In this document: piece after piece, positions 15,869-23,040 of the stretch
Numbering within the stretch: the first letter of the stretch is position 1
Layout of the letters: each line of letters begins with the position of its first letter
Source: JBEKHI01 sp050012355
GTDB lineage: Bacteria; Actinomycetota; Actinomycetes; Streptosporangiales; Streptosporangiaceae
NCBI GenBank assembly: GCA_050012355.1
Contig: JBEKHI010000033.1
Span: forward strand, 1-32,970
Reading direction: 5' to 3'
DNA length: 32,970 nt
Program-made: the position numbers and the translations under genes
Notes under the pieces: generated by a model
Seen by the model: only the letters and a program-made list of their open reading frames with translations
Database searches by the model: none
What the model was told of the DNA's origin: nothing

Positions 15869-17089
15869 TTGGCTGACGAGGTTCACCTGGGCGACAGGCT
15901 GGCGAGGCTGCGCCACCTGGCCGCGCTGACCCAGGAGGAGCTGGCCGAGCGGTCCGGCGTGTCCGCCGATGTCATCCGCAAGCTTGAGCAGCACCGCAAG
16001 CATTCCGCCCGCCTGCCCACACTGCACGCGCTGGCGAGGGGCCTCGGCGTCGAGCTGACGAGCCTGCTCGGTGACCCTCCGGGCGTAGCTCCGAATGGTG
16101 CGCCCGACCCGCCCGCACTGGTCGAGCTGCGCCGCGCGATCATGCCGTCCCTGGTGCCCAGGGCACCCAGCATGAGCGACCTCGGCTCGCTGTCGATCCA
16201 CGTGCTGCGCCAGGAGATAGCCGACGCCTGGACGCTGTACCACGACGGCGACTTCGAGCGGCTGATCACGATCTTGCCGGAGATCGTCACGGAGGCGCGG
16301 CTGCTGGCAGCGGTCGGCAACGCGGACCAGAAGGCCGCAGGGTCGGCAGCGCTGGGCAAGGCGCTGCAGCTCGCCGGGCACCTGTCGATCCGGCTCGGCA
16401 AGACCGACCTCGCGCTGTCCGCGCTGGAGCGCGCCGCGTCCGCAGCGGGCGACTCGGGCGACCCGCTGCTAGAGCCGATGATCTACAACTCGGTCGCGTG
16501 GGCGTACCAGCGGCAGAACCGGCTCGACGACGCCGAGGAACTGGCGGTGACCGCCGCCGACGGCGTGGAGCGCGGCATGCTGGACGACGCCGCCCGCGTC
16601 CGGGTCTGGGGCGGCCTGCTGATGTCCGCTGCGACGAGCGCCGCCCGGATGGGCCGCTACGACCAGGCAAGCGACATGATGACCGCAGCCGAGGAGGGGG
16701 CCGGACGCCTGGCCACCTTGCCGCCGCCGCAGGACGACGGGCGGATGCTGTCGGTGTTCAGCCGCTCGTCGGTGCGCATCGAGCGCGTACGGCTCGCCGT
16801 CCAGCACGCCAGGCCCGACGAGGCCCTGCAGCTAGCCAAGGGCCTGCGGCTGAGCGCGGACACCCCGCCGTCGTGGCGTACCTGGCTGCTGCTCGACGTG
16901 GCCAGGGCGTACACCGACACTGGCGACGCCGAGCGCGCCGTACGGACGCTTGAGTCGCTGCGCAGGGTCGCGCCGCTGTGGATGAAGCAGCACACCCTGG
17001 CCGTGGCGATCGTCACCGACCTGCAGGCGGGGCCGTCGCACCCGCCCGGACTCCGCAAGCTGGCCGAGTTTCTCGGCGTCACCGGCTAG
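15869..17089 (+). CDS. XRE-type helix-turn-helix regulator with TPR-like domain
   Basis: The TTG at 15869 is taken as start because GGGAGG lies nine bases upstream and the XRE domain begins directly. Residues 7-66 are a Cro/C1-type helix-turn-helix (LARLRHLAALTQEELAERSG, VSADVIRKLEQHRK, LHALARGLGVELTSLLG). The remaining 340 residues are helical with repeated Ala/Leu-rich pairs, as in tetratricopeptide-type peptide- or ligand-sensing domains of actinobacterial regulators. The 406-residue length fits that class. A small cysteine-rich gene follows on the same strand. The hairpin at 15801 may be its operator. The targets are unknown; it is not a standard cox regulator. Confidence 0.88.
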   Translation: MADEVHLGDRLARLRHLAALTQEELAERSGVSADVIRKLEQHRKHSARLPTLHALARGLGVELTSLLGDPPGVAPNGAPDPPALVELRRAIMPSLVPRAPSMSDLGSLSIHVLRQEIADAWTLYHDGDFERLITILPEIVTEARLLAAVGNADQKAAGSAALGKALQLAGHLSIRLGKTDLALSALERAASAAGDSGDPLLEPMIYNSVAWAYQRQNRLDDAEELAVTAADGVERGMLDDAARVRVWGGLLMSAATSAARMGRYDQASDMMTAAEEGAGRLATLPPPQDDGRMLSVFSRSSVRIERVRLAVQHARPDEALQLAKGLRLSADTPPSWRTWLLLDVARAYTDTGDAERAVRTLESLRRVAPLWMKQHTLAVAIVTDLQAGPSHPPGLRKLAEFLGVTG

Positions 17090-17203
17090 CGCCCAGAACT
17101 AGGACGTTCCGTCCCTGTCGCCTCGCGCCCCGTCACGAGAGGCTGGCCTCTACCACCTTCGGAGAGGATGTTCTGGCTGATGGAGACGGCAAGGGGAGAG
17201 ACC

Positions 17204-17584
17204 GTGCTCACGGCAGTAGGTGGCGGCGATCACGAGGTCAGGCCGACCAAGGGAAGCTGCTACCAGAAGGGCAAGAGCCTTCCCGCCGACCTGCTCAAGC
17301 CGTGGGACTACCCGGTCGAGGCCGTCTGCGCGGGCTGCGGCGTGCGCATCACCTGCGACAACTGGATGGCCGACTGGGTGCACGCTCCCCGCGAGATCCC
17401 CGCCGACGTTCACGGCGGCGAATTAGGCGGCCAGCCGGGCCTGGGGTGGCCTGGCGGTCCGGCCCGTCTCGCCCCGTGTAGCGGTGACCGTCCGGCAGAT
17501 GCTCCGCCCATAAGCAGGCTCGTAACACGCCTTCCGCATCCGGGGCGTGTTACGAGCCGTTCCATGGTCCCTGCGGTGACCTAG
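17204..17584 (+). CDS. Small cysteine-rich protein with an abnormal C-terminus
   Basis: I do not recognise a named family. A GTG at 17204 has GGGGAG six bases upstream; an in-frame ATG at 17168 lacks such support. The first 70 residues look native: KGSCYQKGKSLPADLL, LKPWDYPVEAVCAGCGVRIT and CDNWMADWVHAPRE, with four cysteines and a CxxC that could bind zinc. After about residue 75 (base 17425) the sequence becomes Gly/Pro/Arg-rich and runs across a perfect inverted repeat at 17517-17558. This suggests that the original stop was lost and the tail is read-through. It follows the XRE gene on the same strand by about 115 bases, and such regulator plus small-protein pairs are common in actinobacteria. 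Confidence 0.6.
   Translation: MLTAVGGGDHEVRPTKGSCYQKGKSLPADLLKPWDYPVEAVCAGCGVRITCDNWMADWVHAPREIPADVHGGELGGQPGLGWPGGPARLAPCSGDRPADAPPISRLVTRLPHPGRVTSRSMVPAVT
17517..17558. repeat. Perfect 15-bp inverted repeat
   Basis: GGCTCGTAACACGCC (17517-17531) and its exact complement GGCGTGTTACGAGCC (17544-17558) flank a 12-base loop. The hairpin is strong and lies between the XRE/small-protein pair and the converging hypothetical genes. It is probably a bidirectional terminator, although it has no T-run. The position next to a recombinase remnant also allows an old recombination or mobile-element end; no target duplication was found. Confidence 0.55.
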
Positions 17585-17886
17585 TAGGGGTAAGTTCCCC
17601 AGCTCGAACCGCCACTCAGGCCGCACCGGGGCCGTCCCGCGTTGACCATCGCCCGCGCTTCGGGCGAGCCGTACTCGAGCAGGCGGCCACGGTCGAAACC
17701 TAGCTGATCGTCGCCCTGGAACCCGGGTGGCAGTGGCTGCCTGGTGTCCGGCGTGTACAGGTCTGGCTCGGGGTTGAGCGCCTTGGCGAGCCGCGCGGCC
17801 TCGCCTGGCCCGAGCTTGTCCCGCACCACCGAGATCCAGTACTCGGTTATGAGCAGCCACAGGCCGTTGGACATCATCGTGTGCAT
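17581..17886 (-). CDS. Hypothetical protein
   Basis: No family is recognised. The product has about 101 residues from the ATG at 17886 (a GTG at 17901 is also in frame). It begins with a hydrophobic helix (NGLWLLITEYWISVV), then a charged helix (GPGEAARLAKALN), a Pro-rich turn (DLYTPDTRQPLPPGFQGDD) and a C-terminus RCGLSGGSSWGTYPY. Its start overlaps the end of the upstream gene by 13 bases in an ATGCACACGATGA arrangement, so the two are probably translated together. The composition is protein-like and unlike an antisense shadow. Confidence 0.55.
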   Translation of the reverse strand: MHTMMSNGLWLLITEYWISVVRDKLGPGEAARLAKALNPEPDLYTPDTRQPLPPGFQGDDQLGFDRGRLLEYGSPEARAMVNAGRPRCGLSGGSSWGTYPY

Positions 17887-18269
17887 GACCGCACCGAGCA
17901 CCCGCGTGGCGTGCGGATGTTGCTGGGGTTGACCAGGGACGTGCCTACCCGGATTCCGCGCATTGCGGTGGCCATCGGTGCCAGCTCGGCAAGCCGGGCG
18001 AAGTCGTTGAGCGGCGGCTCGACCAGGGCCTCGGTCGCGCGGGCAAGCTCGGCCTGCGCCATCGGCAGCTGGTCCTTCTCGTATGCCCTGACCAGCTCGC
18101 GTGCTTCGTCCACCGCCCGCTGGCGAGCCGTAACACGCTGCTGCAGCGGCTCAAGCTCGTCCCGCAGGGCGAAGATCCGTGCGCGTACGGCAAGCCTCTC
18201 GTCGAGATCGCCCACGCTGTCCGGGCTGAGCGTGCCAAGTTCGGTCTGCACCTGCTCAAGCTCGCCCAT
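17874..18269 (-). CDS. Hypothetical coiled-coil protein, perhaps 5'-truncated
   Basis: The 131-residue product from the ATG at 18269 is almost entirely charged heptad-like helix: ELEQVQTELG, ERLAVRARIFALRDELEPLQ, ARQRAVDEARELVRAYEKDQ and MAQAELARATEALVEPPL. A two-stranded coiled coil is predicted. No ribosome binding site precedes the start. The DNA beyond 18270 belongs to a recombinase remnant read on the opposite strand, so the 5' end of this gene may have been cut off at that join. The 3' end overlaps the next hypothetical gene. Function is unknown. Confidence 0.55.
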   Translation of the reverse strand: MGELEQVQTELGTLSPDSVGDLDERLAVRARIFALRDELEPLQQRVTARQRAVDEARELVRAYEKDQLPMAQAELARATEALVEPPLNDFARLAELAPMATAMRGIRVGTSLVNPSNIRTPRGCSVRSCTR

Positions 18270-18282
18270 CACGGGGTTCAGG

Positions 18283-18723
18283 CTTGAGCGCCAGATCACC
18301 CAGCTACGCGACCGGATGACCACCGCCGTGGCCGACCACATCCGGGCGGGCACCAGTGTGACAACCGTGCAGGGTGCGCTAGCTCAGCTTGAGGACGAGC
18401 TAGCCGCACTGGAGCGCCGCGGGCTGGACATAAGTAAGTGGATCGAGAAGGGCCAGCAGACACGAAGCCGCCTGGATTCGCTGTCGGACGTCAGCCGTAC
18501 CGCTGCCGCCCGCCTCGACGGCGCCGACCTGGCCACGCAGCGCGAGGTCCTGGACCTGCTGGCCGTCCGCGTGCAGGTCACCGAGGACCGTCCGGCGATC
18601 CGGCTAGTGATCACTGGCACCGTGGCCAGCCTGGATGCACCCGCCCAAGCCGATACCACGGCGGGGAAGCGAATTAAGAGATGGCTTAATCGACGGTCGT
18701 GCCCGGCGGCGCACCAGGGTTAA
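18283..18723 (+). pseudogene. C-terminal remnant of a large serine recombinase
   Basis: The plus strand encodes a coiled coil and final strands typical of large serine recombinases: LERQITQLRDRMTTAVADHI, TVQGALAQLEDELAALERRG, then RLDGADLATQREVLDLLAVR, VQVTEDRP and VITGTVASLDAP. The catalytic serine domain and zinc-ribbon region are missing, because the sequence left of about 18283 encodes a different gene on the other strand. The fragment therefore cannot be active. It is evidence that an integrating element once used this spot, between the two cox blocks. Confidence 0.75.
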
Positions 18724-18764
18724 AGTCGCCTATACGCCCAGCTGCTGGCGGGAGGGATGTGGTT

Positions 18765-19040
18765 ATGGACGCGGAACGCGCTGAAGCGCTTGAAGTACTC
18801 AGAGATGTGTGGCGCGGCCAAACGCAGACCGTCGCCGACCTGGACGGCAGCTCCGAGTCGCACTGCAAGAAGATGACCGACGCTGGCGTCGGCTTCGACG
18901 ACTACGCCGCCGGGGATGAGACGGACCGGATTACGGCGTGGCGTGCCAGGCTGGAGCGCGAGGGCAAGCTCAGCACCAAGGGCAGCCTGCGCGACCTCGT
19001 CCTGCGGCCGGCCGAGGCCGCCGCCGACACTAGCCGCTGA
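18765..19040 (+). CDS. Small uncharacterised protein upstream of coxD
   Basis: No family is recognised. The ATG at 18765 has GGGAGGG eight bases upstream, supporting a real 91-residue gene. The protein is helical and charged (MDAERAEALEVLRDVWRGQ, then ITAWRARLEREGKLSTKGS) and has one region with HCKKMTDAGVGFDDYAAGDE. It ends 23 bases before the annotated coxD start, so it is probably the first gene of the coxD-coxE transcript. No membrane segment is seen. Its conservation in other cox loci cannot be judged here. Confidence 0.65.
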   Translation: MDAERAEALEVLRDVWRGQTQTVADLDGSSESHCKKMTDAGVGFDDYAAGDETDRITAWRARLEREGKLSTKGSLRDLVLRPAEAAADTSR

Positions 19041-19063
19041 CCACGGACCGCCCCGAGCACCCG

Positions 19064-19939
19064 GTGGAGTATCCAGGCACCGTCGCCGAGCTCACCCAGT
19101 GCCTCCGGGACGGCGGCTACCTCGCCGACCGGGGGCTGGCTACTACCCTGCTCTTGTCGCTTTCGCTGCGCAGGCCGGTCCTGCTGGAGGGCGAGGTCGG
19201 CGTCGGCAAGACGGAGGTCGCGAAGGTTCTCGCTGCCGTCTTCGGGCGCAAGCTCATCCGGTTGCAGTGCTATGAGGGCATCACCACCAGCCAGGCGCTG
19301 TACGAGTGGGATTACGCTCGCCAGATGCTGCAGATCAGGGCCTTGTCGGCGGCCGACGCTACCGACGAACGGTCCGTCGACCAGCTGTTCGGGCCGAAGT
19401 TCCTGCTGGAGCGGCCGCTGCTTGAGGCGGTCAGGCAGGGCGACCTGGCGGTACTGCTGATCGACGAGGTGGACCGGGCCGACGACGAGTTCGAGGCGTT
19501 CTTGCTCGAGGTGCTGTCCGACTTCCAGATCAGCATCCCGGAACTCGGCACCGTCACGGCCGATTCGAGCCCGGTCGTCATCTTGACCTCCAACCGGACC
19601 AGGGAACTGCACGATGCGCTGCGCCGCCGCTGCCTATACCACTGGATCGGCTACCCGACGTCAGAACGCGAGGCGGAGATCGTCGCCGTCCACGAGCCCG
19701 CCGTCGCCGGCCAGCTCATCGAGAAGGTCGTGGCGGCCGTGCAGCGGCTGCGGGAACTGGACATGGCCAAGCCGCCCGGGGTCGCCGAGACGATCGACTG
19801 GGTTCGCACGCTCGGCGTGCTCGGCGAAACCGAGCTGACTCCGGAGGCCGCCGGCGACACGCTCGGCGCGGTCATCAAGGACCGCGACGACCTCGACCTG
19901 GTACAGGACAACCTGCCGGAGATCGTCTCCGGTGCCTGA
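19064..19939 (+). CDS. coxD: CoxD-like MoxR AAA+ ATPase (second copy)
   Basis: The product of 291 residues is a MoxR AAA+ ATPase with Walker A GEVGVGKT (43-50), Walker B LLIDEVD (131-137), sensor 1 VILTSNRTRELHDALRRRCL and the CoxD-type stretch RLQCYEGITTSQALYEWDY. In the Oligotropha system CoxD is required for maturing the Mo-Cu site of CODH. The GTG at 19064 has no clear Shine-Dalgarno, and the frame is open to 19037, so the true start may lie slightly upstream. The 3' end overlaps coxE by eight bases, indicating translational coupling. It serves, most likely, one or both CODHs encoded further right. Confidence 0.93.
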   Translation: MEYPGTVAELTQCLRDGGYLADRGLATTLLLSLSLRRPVLLEGEVGVGKTEVAKVLAAVFGRKLIRLQCYEGITTSQALYEWDYARQMLQIRALSAADATDERSVDQLFGPKFLLERPLLEAVRQGDLAVLLIDEVDRADDEFEAFLLEVLSDFQISIPELGTVTADSSPVVILTSNRTRELHDALRRRCLYHWIGYPTSEREAEIVAVHEPAVAGQLIEKVVAAVQRLRELDMAKPPGVAETIDWVRTLGVLGETELTPEAAGDTLGAVIKDRDDLDLVQDNLPEIVSGA

Positions 19940-21080
19940 GTCGAACACAAGCCAGGCGCGCGACCCGTTCACCGGCGTCCTGCTCGGTTTCGCCCGGGAG
20001 CTGCGGGCCGCCGGGCTGCGGGTCGGCACCGGCGACGTGCTCAGCTACCTCGCCGCTATGACGCCGCTCGATCCCACCGACCTGATCGACCTGTACTGGG
20101 CCGGCCGAGCCACGCTGCTCAGCCGCCACGAGGACGAAATCATCTACGACCGGGTCTTCAGGGAGTACTTTCTCGACGAGGACGGACCGGTGCGCGGCCA
20201 GCTGACGGTCACCACCGAGTCGGTGGCCAAGGCCGAAGCGGCGCTCGTGCAGCCCAACACCGAGCCGGGTCCCATGCACGACAAGGCGCCGCCCGTCCTG
20301 GGCTGGATGGCGTCCAACGTCGATGTGCTCAAGCACCGCTCGTTCACCGCGTGTACCCCGGAAGAACTCGTCGCGCTGCGCCGGATCATGGCCAGGATGC
20401 GACTCACGCCGCCGCGCCGCCGCACTCGGCGGACCCAGCCGGCCATGGCCGGCCCAGAGCCTGACCTGCGCGCGACGATCAGGGAGTCGATGCGGATGGG
20501 TGGGGAGCCGCCGGGTCAGCTGTTCTTCCGCCGCCGCAAGACGAAGCTGCGGCCGCTGATCCTGGTCCTTGACGTATCCGGATCGATGGCGGCCTACTCT
20601 AGGCACCTGCTCCAGTTCGCGCACACGGCCAGGCGCGCGGCGGGCCGGGTCGAGGTGTTCTGCTTCGGCAGCAGGCTGACCCGCATCACCAGGGAGCTGA
20701 CGCACCAGCGAGTCGACGCGGCCCTGGAGGAGGCGGCGCGGACCGTGGCGGACTGGGACGGCGGCACCAGGATCGGCCGGTCGCTCGACGAGCTCGTGCG
20801 GAAGTGGGGTCGCGGCGGCATGTGCCGCGGCGGGGTGGTGATCATCTGCTCCGACGGGCTCGACCGCGGCGACCCTGAAGTGCTGGCGCTGGCGATGGAG
20901 CGTCTAGCACGGCTATGCCACCGCATTGTGTGGCTCAACCCACACAAGGGCGACGACCCGGATTTCCGGCCCAGCGCGCTGGGCATGATGGTGGCGGCAC
21001 CGCATATCGACCTGCTGCTGTCCGGGCACGACCTCGCCAGCCTGGAAGAGCTAGCCGGAACGCTACCCACCCTGAACTAG
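19932..21080 (+). CDS. coxE: CoxE-like VWA-domain protein (second copy)
   Basis: The GTG at 19932 overlaps coxD by eight bases. The 382-residue product has an N-terminal helical half (FTGVLLGFARELRAAGLRVG, typical of CoxE) and a C-terminal VWA domain with DVSGS (214-218), WDGGTRIG (about 275-282) and ICSDGLDRG for the metal site. CoxE partners CoxD in activating CODH. Compared with the first copy it lacks the acidic Gly/Pro linker and is 23 residues shorter. Its neighbours downstream are two small genes of unknown role in the same direction. Confidence 0.93.
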   Translation: MPESNTSQARDPFTGVLLGFARELRAAGLRVGTGDVLSYLAAMTPLDPTDLIDLYWAGRATLLSRHEDEIIYDRVFREYFLDEDGPVRGQLTVTTESVAKAEAALVQPNTEPGPMHDKAPPVLGWMASNVDVLKHRSFTACTPEELVALRRIMARMRLTPPRRRTRRTQPAMAGPEPDLRATIRESMRMGGEPPGQLFFRRRKTKLRPLILVLDVSGSMAAYSRHLLQFAHTARRAAGRVEVFCFGSRLTRITRELTHQRVDAALEEAARTVADWDGGTRIGRSLDELVRKWGRGGMCRGGVVIICSDGLDRGDPEVLALAMERLARLCHRIVWLNPHKGDDPDFRPSALGMMVAAPHIDLLLSGHDLASLEELAGTLPTLN

Positions 21081-21126
21081 GCGGCCCGGCCAGGCGGTAC
21101 CGCACGAAGCGAACAGGAGAGCACTC

Positions 21127-21426
21127 GTGAGGTGGAGCGTCAGCATAGAGGCCGAGGGCGACCGGGTCTTCACCCGGGAGGAAATAGTCGAGCTCGCCGA
21201 CGCCGTCGCGGCCAGCAGCGGCGTCGCCGCCGGCATCGGCACCAGCCGGTACGGCGCCCAGCTGCTGGTGACCGCGGACAGCCGCGAGGACGCGATCGCC
21301 GCGGCGACGGGTATCTTCCTTGCCGCGGTGAAGACGGCCGGGCTGCCCGCCGCGCCGATCGTGCGGACCGAGGCGATCAGCGAGGCGGAGGAAGCCGAGG
21401 CCGAAGAAGCGGCCGGGCTGCGATGA
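21127..21426 (+). CDS. Small protein with acidic C-terminal tail
   Basis: A GTG at 21127 has AGGAG upstream. The 99-residue product begins with an alpha/beta pattern (RWSVSIEAEGDRVFTREEIV, LADAVAASSGVAAGIGTSRYG, QLLVTADSREDAIAAATGIF) that suggests a small ferredoxin-like or ACT-like fold. It ends in an acidic helix rich in Glu and Ala (EAEEAEAEEAAG). No known domain is recognised. The stop overlaps the next start in an ATGA arrangement. It sits 46 bases after coxE and is presumably made with the CODH maturation genes. A role in binding a partner protein through the acidic tail is speculation. Confidence 0.7.
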   Translation: MRWSVSIEAEGDRVFTREEIVELADAVAASSGVAAGIGTSRYGAQLLVTADSREDAIAAATGIFLAAVKTAGLPAAPIVRTEAISEAEEAEAEEAAGLR

Positions 21427-21869
21427 TCCGGCTCGGCTCACTCGCCGGCTACCCGTTCGAGGGCCCGCGGCTGCTCGGCGGCTGGACCCCGCCGCCGATC
21501 CCGGCGGTCTACGCCATCGTGTACAAGCCGGAGCCAGCCACGAAGCCGGAGAACTACGCGGTCATCTACGTCGGCAACGCGGACGACCTGTCCGCGGAGC
21601 GGTTCCCGTTCCGGCACCCGCAGGCCGCGTGCTGGATCAAGCGGGCGGGCTCCAAGTGGAAGGTCTACGTCTGCACGTACGAGGTGCCGGGCGGCACCAG
21701 GATGCATCGCGAGCAGATCGCCCGTGAGCTGACCGCCGTCTACCGGCCGGGCTGCAACGAGCAGCAGTACGACCACGCCTGGAAGGACGAGTGGATCGGC
21801 GAGTATTCGGCCGCGCCCACCACCGCCCCGGTGACCCGCCGGGACCCCGATCAGCGGCCGAGGAATTAA
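21423..21869 (+). CDS. GIY-YIG-like small protein
   Basis: The ATG at 21423 overlaps the preceding stop by four bases, giving 148 residues. The pattern PAVYAIVYKP, then YAVIYVGNADDLSAERFPF, HPQAACW, VYVCTYEVP and MHREQIARELTAVYRPGCNE resembles the GIY-YIG fold. There the two short strands VYAI and IYVG would be the GIY and YIG elements, followed by a Glu in a helix (REQIARELTAVY). The usual catalytic Arg after YVG is not clearly placed, so nuclease activity is uncertain. Finding such a protein behind coxD-coxE is unexpected. The assignment rests on pattern recognition only. Confidence 0.6.
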   Translation: MIRLGSLAGYPFEGPRLLGGWTPPPIPAVYAIVYKPEPATKPENYAVIYVGNADDLSAERFPFRHPQAACWIKRAGSKWKVYVCTYEVPGGTRMHREQIARELTAVYRPGCNEQQYDHAWKDEWIGEYSAAPTTAPVTRRDPDQRPRN

Positions 21870-21903
21870 GAACAAAGGCATTTCCCGAACGGATGCCGGG
21901 TTC
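21870..21903. terminator. Candidate bidirectional terminator between convergent genes
   Basis: GGCAT (21877-21881) and ATGCC (21893-21897) form a short stem, extended outward by GAAC (21870-21873) and GTTC (21900-21903) with a small internal loop. The hairpin fills the 36-base space between two converging operons, where a shared terminator is expected. It is weak and has no long T-run. Confidence 0.35.
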
Positions 21904-21905
21904 TG

Positions 21906-22274
21906 TTACGAGTGCGGTTGCAATCCGAAGCCGACCGCGGACAGCAGCCGGGAGCGGCGGGTACCGGAGGCGGGGCGGGCCGGCTCGGGGACCTCCGGCA
22001 GTGGCTCGCGGGGCGTCACACCGATGATGATGCCCTCGGCCATGCCGTACAGCAGCGGCAGCGCCCCGGCTACCACACCTCCGGTCTGGTTGATGTGCTC
22101 GACGCCCGGCCCGATCAGCTCGGCGTCAGCGACGATGCCTCGGACGATCTCCGCGGCGCCCTCCAGCTTCGCGCCGATCCGGTCGAGTAGCGTGCCCGCC
22201 CAGTACAGGTAGACGGCCAGGCCCGCGATGAGCAAGACGATCACGATGACGGTCAGGACGACGAGCACGGTCAT
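21906..22274 (-). CDS. Mini membrane protein 5 of the cox operon
   Basis: The 122-residue product starts with one strongly hydrophobic segment (residues 2-25, TVLVVLTVIVIVLLIAGLAV) followed by an amphipathic helix (LLDRIGAKLEGAAEIVRG) and a Gly/Ile-rich second helix (VAGALPLLYGMAEGIIIG). It ends in a Pro/Arg-rich tail. It is the last gene of the long minus-strand cox operon and overlaps the preceding gene by four bases. No named family is recognised. Like its four neighbours it has the plan of N-terminal membrane segment plus a mostly helical tail, with basic residues after the membrane segment. Confidence 0.75.
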   Translation of the reverse strand: MTVLVVLTVIVIVLLIAGLAVYLYWAGTLLDRIGAKLEGAAEIVRGIVADAELIGPGVEHINQTGGVVAGALPLLYGMAEGIIIGVTPREPLPEVPEPARPASGTRRSRLLSAVGFGLQPHS

Positions 22275-22546
22275 GACTTGACCTTTCCGAGGACCCGGCC
22301 GAGGAACAGGTGGTGCTGCAGGCCCTCGGCCAGAACCGCGTCCACCCCGGTGGCGACCTGACCAATCAACGCGGTGTTAGCGGTGTTGGCCTTGGCCGCG
22401 GTCAGCGTCGCGCCGATCGTGTCGACCCGGTGGTCGATCCGCTTGATCAGGTAGATGAGCAGGCTAAGCAGCGCCGCGACGGCCAGCACGACGACGAAGC
22501 CGACGATGATGACAGACACCCACAAGGTGTGCTCGGTGGGGTTCAC
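22271..22546 (-). CDS. Mini membrane protein 4 of the cox operon
   Basis: A GTG at 22546 with GGGAGG upstream gives 91 residues; the much longer open frame reaching 23287 is an antisense-like extension. Residues 8-33 form one membrane segment (WVSVIIVGFVVVLAVAALLS). A basic stretch LIKRIDHRVD and an amphipathic helix (IGATLTAAKANTANTALIGQ, then VDAVLAEGLQHHLFLG) follow. By the positive-inside rule the tail should be cytoplasmic. It lies two bases behind gene 3 and overlaps gene 5. No family is recognised. Confidence 0.75.
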   Translation of the reverse strand: MNPTEHTLWVSVIIVGFVVVLAVAALLSLLIYLIKRIDHRVDTIGATLTAAKANTANTALIGQVATGVDAVLAEGLQHHLFLGRVLGKVKS

Positions 22547-22548
22547 CG

Positions 22549-22794
22549 TTATCCTCCCAGCCGGGACCGGCCGCGCTGCAGCCCGCCGATGATGATGGTG
22601 GCGTAGTCGATGGTGGTCTGCAGCGCGCCAAGCGGCGCGGTGTTGCGGACGGCACCCTCGAGCGCGGTGTTGATCTCCGGCGCCTCGTCTCCGATCTGCC
22701 TGGCTAGCACCAGGATCGCGGTGACCAGGACGACGACGGCGAGCAGGATGACGCCGCCGATCACGTAGCCGATGGTCCAGTCTGTCGTCATCAC
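22549..22794 (-). CDS. Mini membrane protein 3 of the cox operon
   Basis: The GTG at 22794 abuts the stop of gene 2, and an ATG follows directly at 22791; either may be used. About 81 residues encode a short N-terminus, one membrane segment (IGYVIGGVILLAVVVLVTAI, residues 8-30) and an amphipathic tail (RQIGDEAPEINTALEGAVRN, then TTIDYATIIIGGLQRG). The tail lacks any domain I recognise. The tight packing with genes 2 and 4 implies coordinated synthesis. Confidence 0.72.
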   Translation of the reverse strand: MMTTDWTIGYVIGGVILLAVVVLVTAILVLARQIGDEAPEINTALEGAVRNTAPLGALQTTIDYATIIIGGLQRGRSRLGG

Positions 22795-23022
22795 CTACAC
22801 CGTTTCGAGGAAGTCGCGGACGGGCTTGAGGTTCGCGTTGACCGAGGTAAGCCGCTCCGGCACGGATGACGTCAGCTGGTCGACGGCCTGCACCCCGCCG
22901 GTGACGGCTTTGAGGGTGCCGCGGATGGCCCGCAGGTGAAACACGATCCTGATCAGGCCGATCGCGGTGAACACGATGATCAGGCCCGCGACGGCGATGG
23001 TCATCCAGGCTGCTGCTGGCAT
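22795..23022 (-). CDS. Mini membrane protein 2 of the cox operon
   Basis: The ATG at 23022 has AAGGAG upstream. The 75-residue product has one membrane segment (MTIAVAGLIIVFTAIGLIRI, residues 7-27), a basic patch (HLRAIRGTLK) and an amphipathic helix (VQAVDQLTSSVPERLTSVNA). The plan recalls short DUF948-like membrane proteins, but the resemblance is only architectural. It starts 18 bases after gene 1 and its stop abuts gene 3. Confidence 0.75.
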   Translation of the reverse strand: MPAAAWMTIAVAGLIIVFTAIGLIRIVFHLRAIRGTLKAVTGGVQAVDQLTSSVPERLTSVNANLKPVRDFLETV

Positions 23023-23040
23023 GGTTCGGCGCTCCTTCCG

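Noticed and set aside
17521..18138. CGTAACACGC at 17521 and 18129 as a pair of mobile-element ends or attachment sites
   Set aside because: The match is only ten bases and the second copy lies inside coding sequence, so chance is likely.
17881..18282. 5' extension of the recombinase remnant on the plus strand
   Set aside because: This part is Ser/Arg/Ala low complexity and antisense to a coiled-coil gene; recombinase similarity begins only near 18283.
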